NCBI RefSeq assembly: GCF_002072105.2
Contig: NZ_MTBC01000006.1
Span: 62,001 to 126,000, forward strand
Source of the DNA: Croceivirga radicis
Lineage (GTDB): Bacteria > Bacteroidota > Bacteroidia > Flavobacteriales > Flavobacteriaceae
Length of the DNA: 64,000 nt
Direction of reading: 5' to 3'
The position numbers and the translations under genes were made by a program. The notes beneath the pieces were generated by a model. The model ran no database searches. It saw only the letters and a program-made list of their open reading frames with translations, and was not told where the DNA came from. Below, piece by piece: positions 38,687 to 49,085 of the stretch; position 1 is the first letter of the stretch; the number at the start of each line of letters is the position of its first letter.

Positions 38687-40218
38687 TGAACGTTACCCAT
38701 AAGTCTTTTAATTAAAGGTGAAGCCAGAATTACCAGCAAGCCCGCGCCTAAAGAATATTTTGCTATTAGCATAAAACCGTCTGTATAGACCGTGAGCGTT
38801 TCAAAACCAGAAATAGTGCCATCAGAACTTTCAATTGCAAGTTGCTTTCCTATAAATCCAACAACTTGAAATGCAAAAGCCGAAGATAAAAACCAGACGC
38901 CCATCATAAAAGCAACAATACGTTTTGGTGATAAATCCGTGATTTTTGATAAACCAACAGGAGACATAAACAATTCACCAACCGAAAGTAAAAAATACAT
39001 TAGCAGCAAATACGCAAAGGGCACATAGCCACTCTCGTTGGCGCTAGCCCCACTTATGGCCAATGCGTAGAAACTAATACCGGCAAATAACAATCCCATC
39101 CCAAATTTGTACGGTGTTCTGGGATTTAAATTCTTTTTGGACAACCACTGCCATAACATAGAGATGGGTATGGCCAAGATTATAATCCACATAGAGTTCA
39201 ATGAATTGGTTTGTGAAGCAGACATAATACCTTCCAAATCCACGTTTCTAGCGGCAAACAAGGTTATAACACTACCAGATAATTCATGAAAACCCCAAAA
39301 AATGGTCATAAAAAAAGTGATAAGAACAGCTACAAATAGTTTTTTACGCTCATCTGGGGTTGCTTGTACCATGATGTAGGTTAAATATCCTAAAATAGAT
39401 ATACCTATCAGCTTAAATATAATGTTTACGATGTTCTGATCGCCCAACCAGGTACCTTCTTCTCCTAGTGCTTGGTAAGAAGACAATAGATAAGCTATTA
39501 CAGGTACCGAAGCAAACGCCAATATGGGCACCAAAATACCTTGTTTAATACCGGCTACCTTTTTATCTATATTTCCATTTTCTGGTGGTAAACCTTTGTC
39601 TCCAAAAACACCTTTTTTTATACCACTCCAAAAAACAATTAAACCGGTTAACATGCCTATACCGGCCAAACCAAAACCATAATGCCAACCATATGCCGCA
39701 GCTAACCAACCACAGAGTAATGGAGCTACCCATCCACCAATATTAATTCCCATATAGAAAATGGTAAATCCAGAATCTTTTCTAGGGTCTCCATCTTTGT
39801 AGAGTGATCCTACAAAAGTTGAAATATTGGGTTTAAAGAAGCCGTTTCCTGCAATAATTAACGACAAGGCCAAAAAGAAGGCTACATTATTTTCTATAGC
39901 TAACACAAAATGCCCCAAAGACATTAAAATACCGCCAAGAAAAATAGAGTTTCGCATTCCTAAGATACCATCGGATATTCTACCACCAATTACTGTAGAC
40001 GCATAAACTAATGACCCGTAAGACGAATAAACTGCTGCGGTTGCATAATCTTTTTTAGCCAAAGCCTCAAAAATTACATCTACCATGTAAAGTGTAAGAA
40101 GGGCACGCATTCCATAAAAACTGAAACGCTCCCATAACTCAGCAAAAAAGAGATAGAATAATCCTTGAGGATGCCCAAGCAACTGCTTTTCGCTAGCCGG
40201 TGTTATCATTTCTGACAT
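38683..40218 (-). CDS. POT/PTR proton-dependent oligopeptide transporter
   Basis: 511 residues with about 12-14 helices. The POT signature is clear near the start (FFAELWERFSFYGMRALL, about 24-41), then GGRISDGILG and FTIFYMGINIGGWVAPL. It imports di- and tripeptides with protons. It lies 26 nt after the S9 dipeptidyl-peptidase-like gene, so the pair can cut peptides and take up the products. Confidence 0.95.
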   Translation of the reverse strand: MSEMITPASEKQLLGHPQGLFYLFFAELWERFSFYGMRALLTLYMVDVIFEALAKKDYATAAVYSSYGSLVYASTVIGGRISDGILGMRNSIFLGGILMSLGHFVLAIENNVAFFLALSLIIAGNGFFKPNISTFVGSLYKDGDPRKDSGFTIFYMGINIGGWVAPLLCGWLAAAYGWHYGFGLAGIGMLTGLIVFWSGIKKGVFGDKGLPPENGNIDKKVAGIKQGILVPILAFASVPVIAYLLSSYQALGEEGTWLGDQNIVNIIFKLIGISILGYLTYIMVQATPDERKKLFVAVLITFFMTIFWGFHELSGSVITLFAARNVDLEGIMSASQTNSLNSMWIIILAIPISMLWQWLSKKNLNPRTPYKFGMGLLFAGISFYALAISGASANESGYVPFAYLLLMYFLLSVGELFMSPVGLSKITDLSPKRIVAFMMGVWFLSSAFAFQVVGFIGKQLAIESSDGTISGFETLTVYTDGFMLIAKYSLGAGLLVILASPLIKRLMGNVH

Positions 40219-40244
40219 ATATTGAGTTGAGTTTAGTTACTGGA

Positions 40245-42404
40245 TTATAAGTTTTCCTTGATAAAATTGGTCATTTTAGTATACAAATGCAATCTGGTAT
40301 TGCCTCCGTAAATTCCATGGTTTCTATCTGGGTAGATAGCCCAATCAAATTGCTTATTGGCTTGCACCAAGGCTTCTATCATCCGCATTGAATTTTGTAC
40401 GTGCACATTATCATCACCCGTACCATGTACCAATAAGTATTTACCTTTTAACAATTCTGGATAATTGAATGGCGAATTATCATCATACCCACTTGCGTTT
40501 TCTTGTGGTGTTTGCATATAACGTTCCGTATAAACGGTATCATAAAAACGCCAGCTGGTAACCGGTGCTACCGCAATTGCCATCTCAAAAGTATCATTCC
40601 CTTTTAAAATTGCATTGGTAGACATAAAACCACCGTAGCTCCAACCCCAAATACCAGTTCTTTCTGCATCTATATACGGCAACTTACTTAACTCCTTTGC
40701 AGCTGCTATTTGATCTTCTACTTCATATTTACCTAATTCTAATTGCGTAACTTTTTTAAAGTCCCTACCCTTAAAACCGGTACCACGACCATCTACACAA
40801 GCTATAATATAACCCTCAGCTGCCAACATTTGGTGCCAATAATCATTAGCGCCACCCCATCTATTGGCCACTTGCTGAGAACCCGGCCCACTATACTGAA
40901 ACATGAATAAAGGATATTCTTTATTTGGGTCAAAATCTACAGGCTTGTACATATACATATTTAACTCATTACCATTTATACTAATGGTGCTAAATTCTTT
41001 TTTGGCCAGATTATAACCTTCTAATTGCTCTAATAAGGCTTTGTTATCTTTTATATCGGCAACCTTTTTACCGTTAGACGCTTTGTGCAAGGTAAATTCA
41101 TAAGGTGTTGTAGCACTAGAATAGGTATTTATAAAGTAACTATAATCACTACTAAAAGAAGCACCGTTAGTGCCCTCTTTGTTGGTTAACCTAGTCTTAT
41201 CGGAACCATTGCTACTTATATGGTAAACATCTCTATTTATGGACCCATTTTCTGTAGACTGATAAAAGATACGATCATTGGCTTGGTCATAACCATAATA
41301 ATGGGTCACTTCCCATGGCCCTTTGGTAATTTGATTCATTAACTTACCATCTTGGTCATACAAATAGACATGATTGTGACCATCTCTCTCGCTTGTCCAA
41401 ATAAAACTGTCGTCTTCAAGAAACGTTAAATCATCTGTTACGTCTACATAAGCCTCATCTGTTTCTTCCAATAAAACCTCAGTAGAATTATCTTTGGCAT
41501 TCACCGCGATCAACTTCATTATGTTTTGATGCCTATTTAGGGTCCTAACGCTTAAATAATCGGCATTGTTCATCCATTTTATTCTAGGTATATAGTAGGG
41601 ATTGCCCAGATTTACTTCAGAAATTGCCCCAGAGCTTACATCTAGCATATGTAAACTTACCTTGGCATTTTCCTCTCCTGCTTTTGGGTATTTAAATTGA
41701 TATTGATATTGGTAAAGGTCTTGCCCGTAAACATCCATAGAAAAATTTGGCACATTGGATTCGTCAAACTTTAAGAAAGCAATTTTAGTACCGCTGCTGT
41801 TCCATGCAAAAGCCTGTACAAATGCAAATTCTTCCTCATATACCCAATCGGTAATACCATTAATTATTGAACCTGCCACACCATCCGTAGTAAGTTGCGT
41901 GGTCTGCTTGGTCTTTAGGTTAAACAGGTAAAGATTGTTTTCTTTGGCATAGGCAACTTTTGTACCATCTGGCGAAAGTTCTGGCTCTTGTATTTTGTCA
42001 TCGGAAATTTTAACCAATTCCTTTGATTTTACATCGTATACATAATAGACACCTAGTCTAGAATGCCTAAAAATCGGCTCAATCTCTGTGGCCAGTATTA
42101 TTTGGGATTCGTCATTAGAAAATTCATAGGATGTAAAAAAGGGAATTGCATCATTAGAAGCTACAATAGTAGCTACCTTTTTTTGTGTCTTGTAGTCATA
42201 TTTATCCAAACTGCTTCCTTGCGGATTACGGCTAAAGTTCAAAACGGTGTATTCTTTACCATTGTTCATAGAACGTAACGCATCCATATACTCTGTACGA
42301 AAGGCACCTCCCCATATTTCTTCTAGGGTTATGTCTTTTTTTTGCGCTGTTAGCCCGGTCAAAAACAAAATGCTGCTGGTAACAACTAAAAATAGTCTGT
42401 TCAT
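40245..42404 (-). CDS. S9 family peptidase (dipeptidyl peptidase IV-like)
   Basis: 719 residues. A signal peptide (about 1-20) exports it. The N-terminal beta-propeller carries the DPP4 EE motif (VYEEEFAFVQAFAWNSSG). In the C-terminal hydrolase the serine is in GWSYGG, the Asp in GTGDDNVH and the His in PDRNHGI. It should release N-terminal X-Pro or similar dipeptides in the periplasm, then POT imports them. Confidence 0.94.
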   Translation of the reverse strand: MNRLFLVVTSSILFLTGLTAQKKDITLEEIWGGAFRTEYMDALRSMNNGKEYTVLNFSRNPQGSSLDKYDYKTQKKVATIVASNDAIPFFTSYEFSNDESQIILATEIEPIFRHSRLGVYYVYDVKSKELVKISDDKIQEPELSPDGTKVAYAKENNLYLFNLKTKQTTQLTTDGVAGSIINGITDWVYEEEFAFVQAFAWNSSGTKIAFLKFDESNVPNFSMDVYGQDLYQYQYQFKYPKAGEENAKVSLHMLDVSSGAISEVNLGNPYYIPRIKWMNNADYLSVRTLNRHQNIMKLIAVNAKDNSTEVLLEETDEAYVDVTDDLTFLEDDSFIWTSERDGHNHVYLYDQDGKLMNQITKGPWEVTHYYGYDQANDRIFYQSTENGSINRDVYHISSNGSDKTRLTNKEGTNGASFSSDYSYFINTYSSATTPYEFTLHKASNGKKVADIKDNKALLEQLEGYNLAKKEFSTISINGNELNMYMYKPVDFDPNKEYPLFMFQYSGPGSQQVANRWGGANDYWHQMLAAEGYIIACVDGRGTGFKGRDFKKVTQLELGKYEVEDQIAAAKELSKLPYIDAERTGIWGWSYGGFMSTNAILKGNDTFEMAIAVAPVTSWRFYDTVYTERYMQTPQENASGYDDNSPFNYPELLKGKYLLVHGTGDDNVHVQNSMRMIEALVQANKQFDWAIYPDRNHGIYGGNTRLHLYTKMTNFIKENL

Positions 42405-42513
42405 TTAAGTTAATTATTGATTTAAAACCCCCAAGTTTACTAATAATTTACGTAAAAATCACACTCTAGGTTATATTTGAAACACAAATAACAAGCCAAA
42501 ACCGTTAAAGATT

Positions 42514-42521
42514 TATCTTTG
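42514..42521 (+). promoter_or_regulatory. TATCTTTG -7 promoter box of the HMG-CoA reductase gene
   Basis: Perfect TAnnTTTG, 17 nt before the ATG at 42539. No TTTG was found at the ideal -33 spacing. Confidence 0.55.
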
Positions 42522-42538
42522 AAATTTAAGTTGATATT

Positions 42539-43846
42539 ATGCAGAGACCGGTAAATGGTTTTTCTAAGTTATCCAAGCAACAGAAAATTGAATGGATTGC
42601 AAAAGAATGCACCCAAGACCCCGAAAAAACCAAGAAACTATTAGAAAAGTACTGGAACGCCGATACGGATTTACAAAAAACCCATGATGAGTTTATAGAA
42701 AATACACTTTCTAATTTTTATCTACCCTATGCCGTAGCACCAAATTTTCTAATTAACGAGCAATTATTGGCTATACCCATGACCATTGAAGAGAGTTCTG
42801 TGGTTGCAGCAGCTAGTAAGGCAGCTAAATTTTGGTTAACCAAAGGTGGTTTTAAAACCGAAGTCTTAGGAACGGAGAAAATTGGACAAGTACATTTTAT
42901 GTACCATGGCCAAAAGAATAAACTAGTTAACTTAATTGATGCGTTACAACCCAAGTTTATGGCAGATACCGCAGCCATAACCAAGAATATGAATAAACGT
43001 GGTGGTGGTATTAGTGCTATAAATTTAAGAGACAAGACAGACCAACTAGAAGGATATTATCAGCTACACTGCACCTTTGAAACGCTTGATGCCATGGGTG
43101 CCAATTTTATAAATAGTTGTTTGGAACAGTTTGCCACAACGCTAGAAAATGCCGTTGCCATACATCCAGAATTTGCAAATGATAAACCAGAGGTAGTCAT
43201 GAGCATCTTAAGCAACTATGTTCCAAACTGTGTGGTAAGGGCTAGTGTAAGCTGCCCAATAACCAATACTAAATCTGAAAACAGCGTATCTAGAACCTTT
43301 GCTGAAAAGATGTACCAAGCGGTTACCATTGCTAAAACCGAACCGTTTAGAGCCGTTACGCACAACAAAGGCATCATGAATGGTATTGATGCGGTTGTCT
43401 TAGCCACAGGTAACGATTTTAGGGCAATAGAAGCCGGTGTACATGCCTACGCAGCTAAAGATGGTAAATACAGCAGCTTAACCCATTGCACCATAGAAAA
43501 CAATGAATTCAAGTTTTGGATTGATGTTCCGTTGGCGCTAGGCACTGTTGGAGGTCTAACTTCCTTACATCCTTTGGTTAAACTAAGCTTAGAAATTTTG
43601 CAGCAACCTTCTGCAAAAGAATTGATGCAAATAATAGCAGTGGCCGGTTTAGCCCAAAACTTTGCCGCCCTTAGAAGCTTAGTTACCACTGGCATACAAA
43701 AAGGCCATATGAAGATGCACCTACTAAATATTCTTAATACGCTAGGCGCAAATGACAGAGAAAAAGAACAATTGGTAGCTCTCTTTAAAGAGCAGACCGT
43801 AAGTAATGCTGCCGTAACCGAAGCATTAGAAAATCTACGCAGGTAA
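42539..43846 (+). CDS. mvaA: Hydroxymethylglutaryl-CoA reductase, class II
   Basis: 435 residues of the class II (degradative-type) group: starts PVNGFSKLSKQQKIEWIA, carries the substrate/nucleotide segment AINLRDKTDQLEG, ATGNDFRAIEAGVHAYA, and GGLTSLHPLVKLSLEIL. In flavobacteria this gene works in mevalonate synthesis for isoprenoids despite its class name; that direction is inference. A GHMP kinase gene follows directly with no gap. Confidence 0.93.
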   Translation: MQRPVNGFSKLSKQQKIEWIAKECTQDPEKTKKLLEKYWNADTDLQKTHDEFIENTLSNFYLPYAVAPNFLINEQLLAIPMTIEESSVVAAASKAAKFWLTKGGFKTEVLGTEKIGQVHFMYHGQKNKLVNLIDALQPKFMADTAAITKNMNKRGGGISAINLRDKTDQLEGYYQLHCTFETLDAMGANFINSCLEQFATTLENAVAIHPEFANDKPEVVMSILSNYVPNCVVRASVSCPITNTKSENSVSRTFAEKMYQAVTIAKTEPFRAVTHNKGIMNGIDAVVLATGNDFRAIEAGVHAYAAKDGKYSSLTHCTIENNEFKFWIDVPLALGTVGGLTSLHPLVKLSLEILQQPSAKELMQIIAVAGLAQNFAALRSLVTTGIQKGHMKMHLLNILNTLGANDREKEQLVALFKEQTVSNAAVTEALENLRR

Positions 43847-44755
43847 ATGACAAATACATTTTATAGCAACGGCAAACTGCTGCTAACGGGAGAGTATGCC
43901 ATTTTAGATGGTGCTACAGGTCTTGCCATACCTACAAAATTTGGACAGTGGCTTTATGCGGACCAAACGGCCAAACCTTGTTTAAACTGGCTTAGCAAAG
44001 ATGCGGATGGTAGCGTCTGGTTTCATGCAGAATTTAGTTTACCCGCTTTAGAGATTAGAGAAACTAACGACATTGAAAAGGCAAAAGTTCTTAAAAAGAT
44101 TTTTAAAGCAGTTAGAATTCAAAAGCCTGATTTTTTGGACCATAGTGGCAGTGGCTGGCAAATTGAAACAAAGCTAAGCTTTCCTAGAAATTGGGGCTTA
44201 GGTACCAGTTCTACTTTACTCAATAACATAGCCCAATGGACCCAAGTAGATGCTTTTGAACTTTTAGGGCAAACTTTGGGAGGAAGTGGTTATGACCTTG
44301 CCTGTGCACAACACATGCAACCTATATTGTATAAATTGGATTTGGGCAAACCACAAATACTACCGGTACGCTTTAATCCGGATTTTAGCGATAAGTTGTT
44401 TTTTATTTACCTGAATAAAAAGCAAAATAGTAGAGATGCTATTGCCACTTACCGAAAGCAGATTTTTAATAAGGCAGACCTTATAGCGCAAATAAACCGA
44501 ATATCCCATAAACTCCTAGAAACGGAAAGCATTGAGTTATTTGAATCACTAGTAATTGAGCATGAAATGGCCATTGGAACTATTTTGGGCCAATCTCCCG
44601 TTCAGAACAAATTTCCCGATTATTTTGGTGCTATAAAAAGCTTAGGAGCCTGGGGAGGTGATTTTATTTTAGCTACCGGAAATGAAAAAACCCCTGACTA
44701 TTTTAAAGCCAAGGGTTTTGATACTGTTGTTCCTTTTACGGATATGATTCTTTAA
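43847..44755 (+). CDS. GYDIA-type GHMP kinase
   Basis: 302 residues. Motif 1 is NGKLLLTGEYAILDG (about 7-21), the ATP loop is GLGTSSTLLNNI and motif 3 region holds GGSGYDLACA, the GYDIA token with Leu for Ile. GHMP kinases phosphorylate mevalonate-type intermediates; placement directly after HMG-CoA reductase supports a role there, but the exact substrate is not established. The 3' end overlaps the PpiD-like gene by 4 nt in convergent orientation. Confidence 0.9.
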   Translation: MTNTFYSNGKLLLTGEYAILDGATGLAIPTKFGQWLYADQTAKPCLNWLSKDADGSVWFHAEFSLPALEIRETNDIEKAKVLKKIFKAVRIQKPDFLDHSGSGWQIETKLSFPRNWGLGTSSTLLNNIAQWTQVDAFELLGQTLGGSGYDLACAQHMQPILYKLDLGKPQILPVRFNPDFSDKLFFIYLNKKQNSRDAIATYRKQIFNKADLIAQINRISHKLLETESIELFESLVIEHEMAIGTILGQSPVQNKFPDYFGAIKSLGAWGGDFILATGNEKTPDYFKAKGFDTVVPFTDMIL

Positions 44756-46872
44756 TAGAATGTAGCTCTATTGTCTTCTATTTCTGCACCCTCTTTTAAA
44801 GCATTGTATACACCAGAATTAACAGAGTTTTGATTCTGTGTAGACAAGGTTTGGGCAAATGTGCTAAAGTTTGGCAATTTAACACCTTGGTTCTTTTTAT
44901 TCAATTTAACCATATAAACACCACTTTCTCCTTCTAGCAATCCAGAGGTTGCACCTTCCGCAAGAGAAAAGGCTTTACCTACCACATACGGCTCACGCCC
45001 AGCACCAGGAATAGTTGGTGATTTTATAGTTACTGCAGAAGCAGTAGATACAGTTACATTGTTATCTTTAGCAAAAGCATCCATTGTCTTGCCTTTGTTA
45101 TTAGCTATTATTTGAGCGGCTTTTTTCTCTTTTCTAATTTTTGGCAAAACCAAAGCAGAAGCATCTTCTGCAGACATTGGCCCTTCTTTATACTTTTTGG
45201 TCAATTGCACCACCGCATAACCACTGGCCAAATCAAAACGCTTAATATCACCAACGCTAGTTTCTTCGTTGAAAGCCCATTGTACAATATTACGTTGCGC
45301 GGATAAACCAGGAAGGTTTTCATCCATCTCTGCAATTTTATTAACAGGCCTAACGGTATAATCACTTTCTTTTGCAATGTCGTCAAAAGCATTTGCGTCC
45401 GCGTCAGAAACTTTCATTTCAAACTGAGTTGCATCTGTAAACAATGTATTTACGGTTTCTTCAGATGGCTCTACCTCTCTAGCTAATGTAGCTACTTGTA
45501 CCACATCTTGCTTATCATCAACCTTAATGATATGAAAACCAAATTCTGTTTCTACCAAACCAATGGCATCTACAGGATTGTTAAAACAAAAGTCATTAAA
45601 CTCATCTGCCATTACCCCTTCTTGGAAGTATCCTAAATCTCCACCTCTTGGTGCAGAAGGACCATCTGAGTTATCTCTTGCCAACACGCTAAATTCCGTA
45701 TCTGCTTTCTTGGCTTCCGTTAATAAACGTTTGGCCTCTACCTCTGCTTCTTCCTTAGTTCTTTTAATACTTGAGTTTGCTCTTGTAGCACCTTCATAAG
45801 CTATTAAAATATGGCTAGCCTTTACAGTTCCATTGGATTTTCTATCCATCATTTTAGTAACCTTATAAGAAGAACCATCTTTGTAAGGGCCGTAAGTTTC
45901 ACCTACTGCCAACGCCATAATTTGATCTGCGGCTACTGCTGGCAAATCTCGCTTGGCTTTGTAAATTGTATCTAATTTTTCATCAGAATTTCTATCCAAG
46001 AAAGCCGCCATATCTTTAGTAGTCTTAAAGCCTGCTATGGTATCTGTAGTATTGGCTGCCTCGTTAAATTCTACTGTGTCTCCCATCAATGCGGTCACGG
46101 CTTCCTTAACCGCTGTTTCGTCTGCAGTTGAAGGCTTTTCTTCAAAGAACACAAAGCGAATATCCCTAGCTTTTTCTTGCTTGTATTCATTTTGATGTTG
46201 CTTTACGTAGTCCGCAATCTCACTTTTACTTACTTGTATACTGCTGTCTGCAATTGAGGTATATGGTACACGAACGTACGCTAAATCTACTTTGTCATTG
46301 GCCAATTGATAGTCAAATTCGCCTTCTGCCAAGGTAGCGCCTACTCCAGATTTTATTAAGTTAAAATAGATTTGCTCTTTAGCTGATTGAATTATGGATT
46401 TTTCTATGGTCAACCAATTATCGTACAATAATGGCTGTGTCTCTCTCCAATCTGCAATGGTAGTTTTAAACACCTCTGCATCAAAAACTCCATTTTCATT
46501 TTGAAAAGATGGGTCTTGTGCATAACCTGTATTTTTGATAAAATCAACAATTTGATCACTTTCAACATCGATGCCCAAACGTTCAAACTCTTGATTTAAT
46601 AGTGTATTTCTAACTTCTTGATCGTATACACGATTAACCAATTGAGTGGCAGAAAAATTCTGACCAAACTGTTGTTGCGCCAACTCTAGTTTTCTGGTAA
46701 AATCCTCTCTACCTATTGCCTCTCCATTTACTTCTGCTACTATAGAGCTGATTTTTCCGCCAGAAAAATCGCTTCCTGTAAAGATTCCAGAAATAACAAA
46801 TGCGAACAAGGCCAAACCAATTATTAAAATTAGTACCGTAGTTCGCTTCCTAATATTCTCCAATATTGCCAT
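44752..46872 (-). CDS. PpiD-like peptidylprolyl isomerase
   Basis: 706 residues. One N-terminal transmembrane helix (about 11-30) anchors a SurA_N-like domain, a parvulin domain (VKASHILIAYEG to ETEFGFHIIKVDD, about 345-455) and a C-terminal second domain. It is a periplasmic folding helper for outer-membrane and secreted proteins. TATTTTCG (minus strand, ~30 nt before the start) could be its -7 box. Confidence 0.92.
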   Translation of the reverse strand: MAILENIRKRTTVLILIIGLALFAFVISGIFTGSDFSGGKISSIVAEVNGEAIGREDFTRKLELAQQQFGQNFSATQLVNRVYDQEVRNTLLNQEFERLGIDVESDQIVDFIKNTGYAQDPSFQNENGVFDAEVFKTTIADWRETQPLLYDNWLTIEKSIIQSAKEQIYFNLIKSGVGATLAEGEFDYQLANDKVDLAYVRVPYTSIADSSIQVSKSEIADYVKQHQNEYKQEKARDIRFVFFEEKPSTADETAVKEAVTALMGDTVEFNEAANTTDTIAGFKTTKDMAAFLDRNSDEKLDTIYKAKRDLPAVAADQIMALAVGETYGPYKDGSSYKVTKMMDRKSNGTVKASHILIAYEGATRANSSIKRTKEEAEVEAKRLLTEAKKADTEFSVLARDNSDGPSAPRGGDLGYFQEGVMADEFNDFCFNNPVDAIGLVETEFGFHIIKVDDKQDVVQVATLAREVEPSEETVNTLFTDATQFEMKVSDADANAFDDIAKESDYTVRPVNKIAEMDENLPGLSAQRNIVQWAFNEETSVGDIKRFDLASGYAVVQLTKKYKEGPMSAEDASALVLPKIRKEKKAAQIIANNKGKTMDAFAKDNNVTVSTASAVTIKSPTIPGAGREPYVVGKAFSLAEGATSGLLEGESGVYMVKLNKKNQGVKLPNFSTFAQTLSTQNQNSVNSGVYNALKEGAEIEDNRATFY

Positions 46873-46937
46873 TTGCGTACTGCTTTATGCTAAATTCAGT
46901 GGGCGAAAATACCATTTTCTTTTTAAAATAGAAAGCT

Positions 46938-46960
46938 AAAAAATATACCTGAAAAGGTAT
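46938..46960 (-). terminator. Probable terminator of the lptC operon
   Basis: Arms ATACCT (46945-46950) and AGGTAT (46955-46960) with six T following on the minus strand. The stem is short. Confidence 0.55.
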
Positions 46961-46982
46961 TGTAAATGGAATAGTAGAAATA

Positions 46983-48275
46983 CTATTTATCTTCTTCTGT
47001 CTTGTGCAGTTCTACCAAGTCTATCTTATTATTGGAGACTTCTACAATTTTAAGCAAGAACCCTTCTATTTTAATCTCATCGTCTTGCCTTGGAATATCT
47101 TCCGTAAAATTAGTGATAAAACCACCAAGCGTGCCATATTCCTCGCTCTCCGGAAGTTCTAGTTTGTAATTTTCGTTAAGGTAATCTACTTCTAATCTAG
47201 CAGAGAATTTGAAGCTATTTTCTCCTAAATCTTCTTCAATTAAGTCTGTAGTATCGTGTTCATCTTCAATTTCACCAAACAATTCTTCCACAATATCTTC
47301 TACCGTCATAATACCAGAGGTACCTCCATACTCGTCTAACACAACAGCCATGCTTTTGCGTTTACGTATTAAGACGTTTAAAATATCATGAATAAGCATG
47401 GTCTCTGGCACAAACTCTACCGGTCTTAAAATATGTTTAATGGTTTTTGGCTTTTTAAACATTTCATAAGAATGAACGTAGCCAATTATTTCTTCTATAG
47501 TTTCTTTATAGACCAGAATTTTAGAATACCCGGTTTCTACAAACAAATTTTTAAGGTTTTTAGGGGTCTCTTTAAGTTCTACCGCCATAATTTCGGTTCT
47601 AGGCACCATAACGTCCCTAGCTTTAACCGCTGAAAACTCTAACGCGTTTTGGAATATTTGTATCTCTGAATCTACCGCACCTTGTTCTTCTACGGCTTCC
47701 ATTTGTTCCGATATATAATCTCCCAACTCTAGCTTGGTAAAGGCCAATTGCACTTCATCTCCATCCGTTTTTAAAAAGTATTTTAGAATGAAATCTGAAA
47801 TTTTGATAACGAACCAAGAAATTCCGGAAAACAACAAATAAAAGAAGTATGCCGGAAGTGCTAGTACCTTAAGAAGGGTATTGGCATAAATCTGAAACAA
47901 TACTTTTGGTAGAAATTCTGCCGTAATTAAAATAACAAGGGTAGAAATCACCGTTTGGGTTAACAAACTAAATTCTACCAATAGTACATTTAAAAAATTA
48001 GATTGGGTAGGCACCATTGATTGAAACCACATCATGAGCAAATCGCCCATGAACATACCATAAACCACCAACGCAATGTTATTGCCAATAAGCATGGTGG
48101 CTATAAATTTTGAAGGCTTCTCCGTTATCCACCCCAAAACCTTTGCCAAAAAACCTTCTTGTTTTTTTTCTAGTTCAATATGTATTTTGTTCGCAGAAAC
48201 AAATGCAATTTCCATTCCGCTAAAAAAAGCAGAGAACAATAAGGAAATTACTATAACAAGAATAGCCGTGCTCAA
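46983..48275 (-). CDS. CNNM/CBS-domain (HlyC/CorC) membrane protein
   Basis: 430 residues starting with TTG at 48275. The N-terminal CNNM domain has about four helices (ILVIVISLLFSAFFSGMEIAF), followed by two CBS domains (about 205-325; MVPRTEIMAVEL and VVLDEYGGTSGIMTVEDI) and a CorC_HlyC domain. Such proteins are linked to Mg2+ or Co2+ transport; some flavobacterial members are named GldE, which I cannot confirm here. It follows the 65-residue gene by 9 nt in one operon with lptC. Confidence 0.9.
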   Translation of the reverse strand: MSTAILVIVISLLFSAFFSGMEIAFVSANKIHIELEKKQEGFLAKVLGWITEKPSKFIATMLIGNNIALVVYGMFMGDLLMMWFQSMVPTQSNFLNVLLVEFSLLTQTVISTLVILITAEFLPKVLFQIYANTLLKVLALPAYFFYLLFSGISWFVIKISDFILKYFLKTDGDEVQLAFTKLELGDYISEQMEAVEEQGAVDSEIQIFQNALEFSAVKARDVMVPRTEIMAVELKETPKNLKNLFVETGYSKILVYKETIEEIIGYVHSYEMFKKPKTIKHILRPVEFVPETMLIHDILNVLIRKRKSMAVVLDEYGGTSGIMTVEDIVEELFGEIEDEHDTTDLIEEDLGENSFKFSARLEVDYLNENYKLELPESEEYGTLGGFITNFTEDIPRQDDEIKIEGFLLKIVEVSNNKIDLVELHKTEEDK

Positions 48276-48284
48276 TGGTATTTA

Positions 48285-48482
48285 TTAATTATGGTCTTTT
48301 CTGGCCTCAAATTTCTTTCTATATTTTCTACGAAAGAAAAACATAGCAATTGAAACCACTGCAAAAAATATAAATATATAGGTTTCTTGGGGTGCTGCAC
48401 TCCAAAGTGTTACTATTTTATAAATAGAAGCTATTGCAACAGCCAAATACAAATACTCCGTATACTTTAAAATCTTAGTCAT
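48285..48482 (-). CDS. Small two-helix membrane protein
   Basis: 65 residues with two hydrophobic helices (about 10-27 and 33-50) and a basic C-terminus (RRKYRKKFEARKDHN). It overlaps the end of lptC by 8 nt and precedes the CNNM/CBS gene, so it is made from the same mRNA. Function unknown. Confidence 0.8.
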   Translation of the reverse strand: MTKILKYTEYLYLAVAIASIYKIVTLWSAAPQETYIFIFFAVVSIAMFFFRRKYRKKFEARKDHN

Positions 48483-49083
48483 TCTGTTCTTCTTTAATGG
48501 TCATGATACCAAAAGTTTTATGCGCATTTAAAAAGGTAAAATCCTTATTAAAATCCATTCCCTCGCCATCCATGACGGTTCCTTCTTCAGGATTAGTATA
48601 TGTAAACTTTTCTTCTGTAAATATCCAATTATTATTTTGATCCCAATACAATTGGTCTGTTTCCAATTGCTTGCCATCATTGCTGGTTATAACCACGTTA
48701 CCGCGCAAGTCTATAATTTTGGTCTGTGTATAAACCATACCATAATCTGCTTTTACGGTATTTTTGTTTCCTTCTTCGTCATAAAATTCTACCTGAAGAC
48801 CTTTGGGAAACACTTTGTACCTAAAAGACAAGTTATCGTAATCTTCATTTAACGGACTCTCCAAGATGGCAATTACCTTGGTAACGGCAGAGTCTTTGGT
48901 ACTCATGGGTTTTTCTGCCTCTGTGTATGTTAGTTTAAAATTCTCTGCTACACCTTGTGGAAAAATCTTGGCTTTAGCCTCTTGACCCACTCTTTCATAA
49001 TTATCTTGGCAGGCTATAAAAAGGATTGCCACAGCTAATGCTGTGGCAAATCTTAAACTTGTATCTTGTATGTTTTGTAACAC
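48475..49083 (-). CDS. lptC: LPS export protein LptC
   Basis: 202 residues from a GTG at 49083, 2 nt after the TPR gene. The N-terminal hydrophobic segment ends LFIACQDN, suggesting lipidation at Cys25. The rest is the beta-jellyroll of LptC/OstA type (LEVEFYDEEGN-like repeats and VVITSNDGKQLETDQLYWD). It bridges the LptBFG extractor and LptA. It is encoded away from lptE but in the same window. Confidence 0.9.
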   Translation of the reverse strand: MLQNIQDTSLRFATALAVAILFIACQDNYERVGQEAKAKIFPQGVAENFKLTYTEAEKPMSTKDSAVTKVIAILESPLNEDYDNLSFRYKVFPKGLQVEFYDEEGNKNTVKADYGMVYTQTKIIDLRGNVVITSNDGKQLETDQLYWDQNNNWIFTEEKFTYTNPEEGTVMDGEGMDFNKDFTFLNAHKTFGIMTIKEEQND

Positions 49084-49085
49084 GC

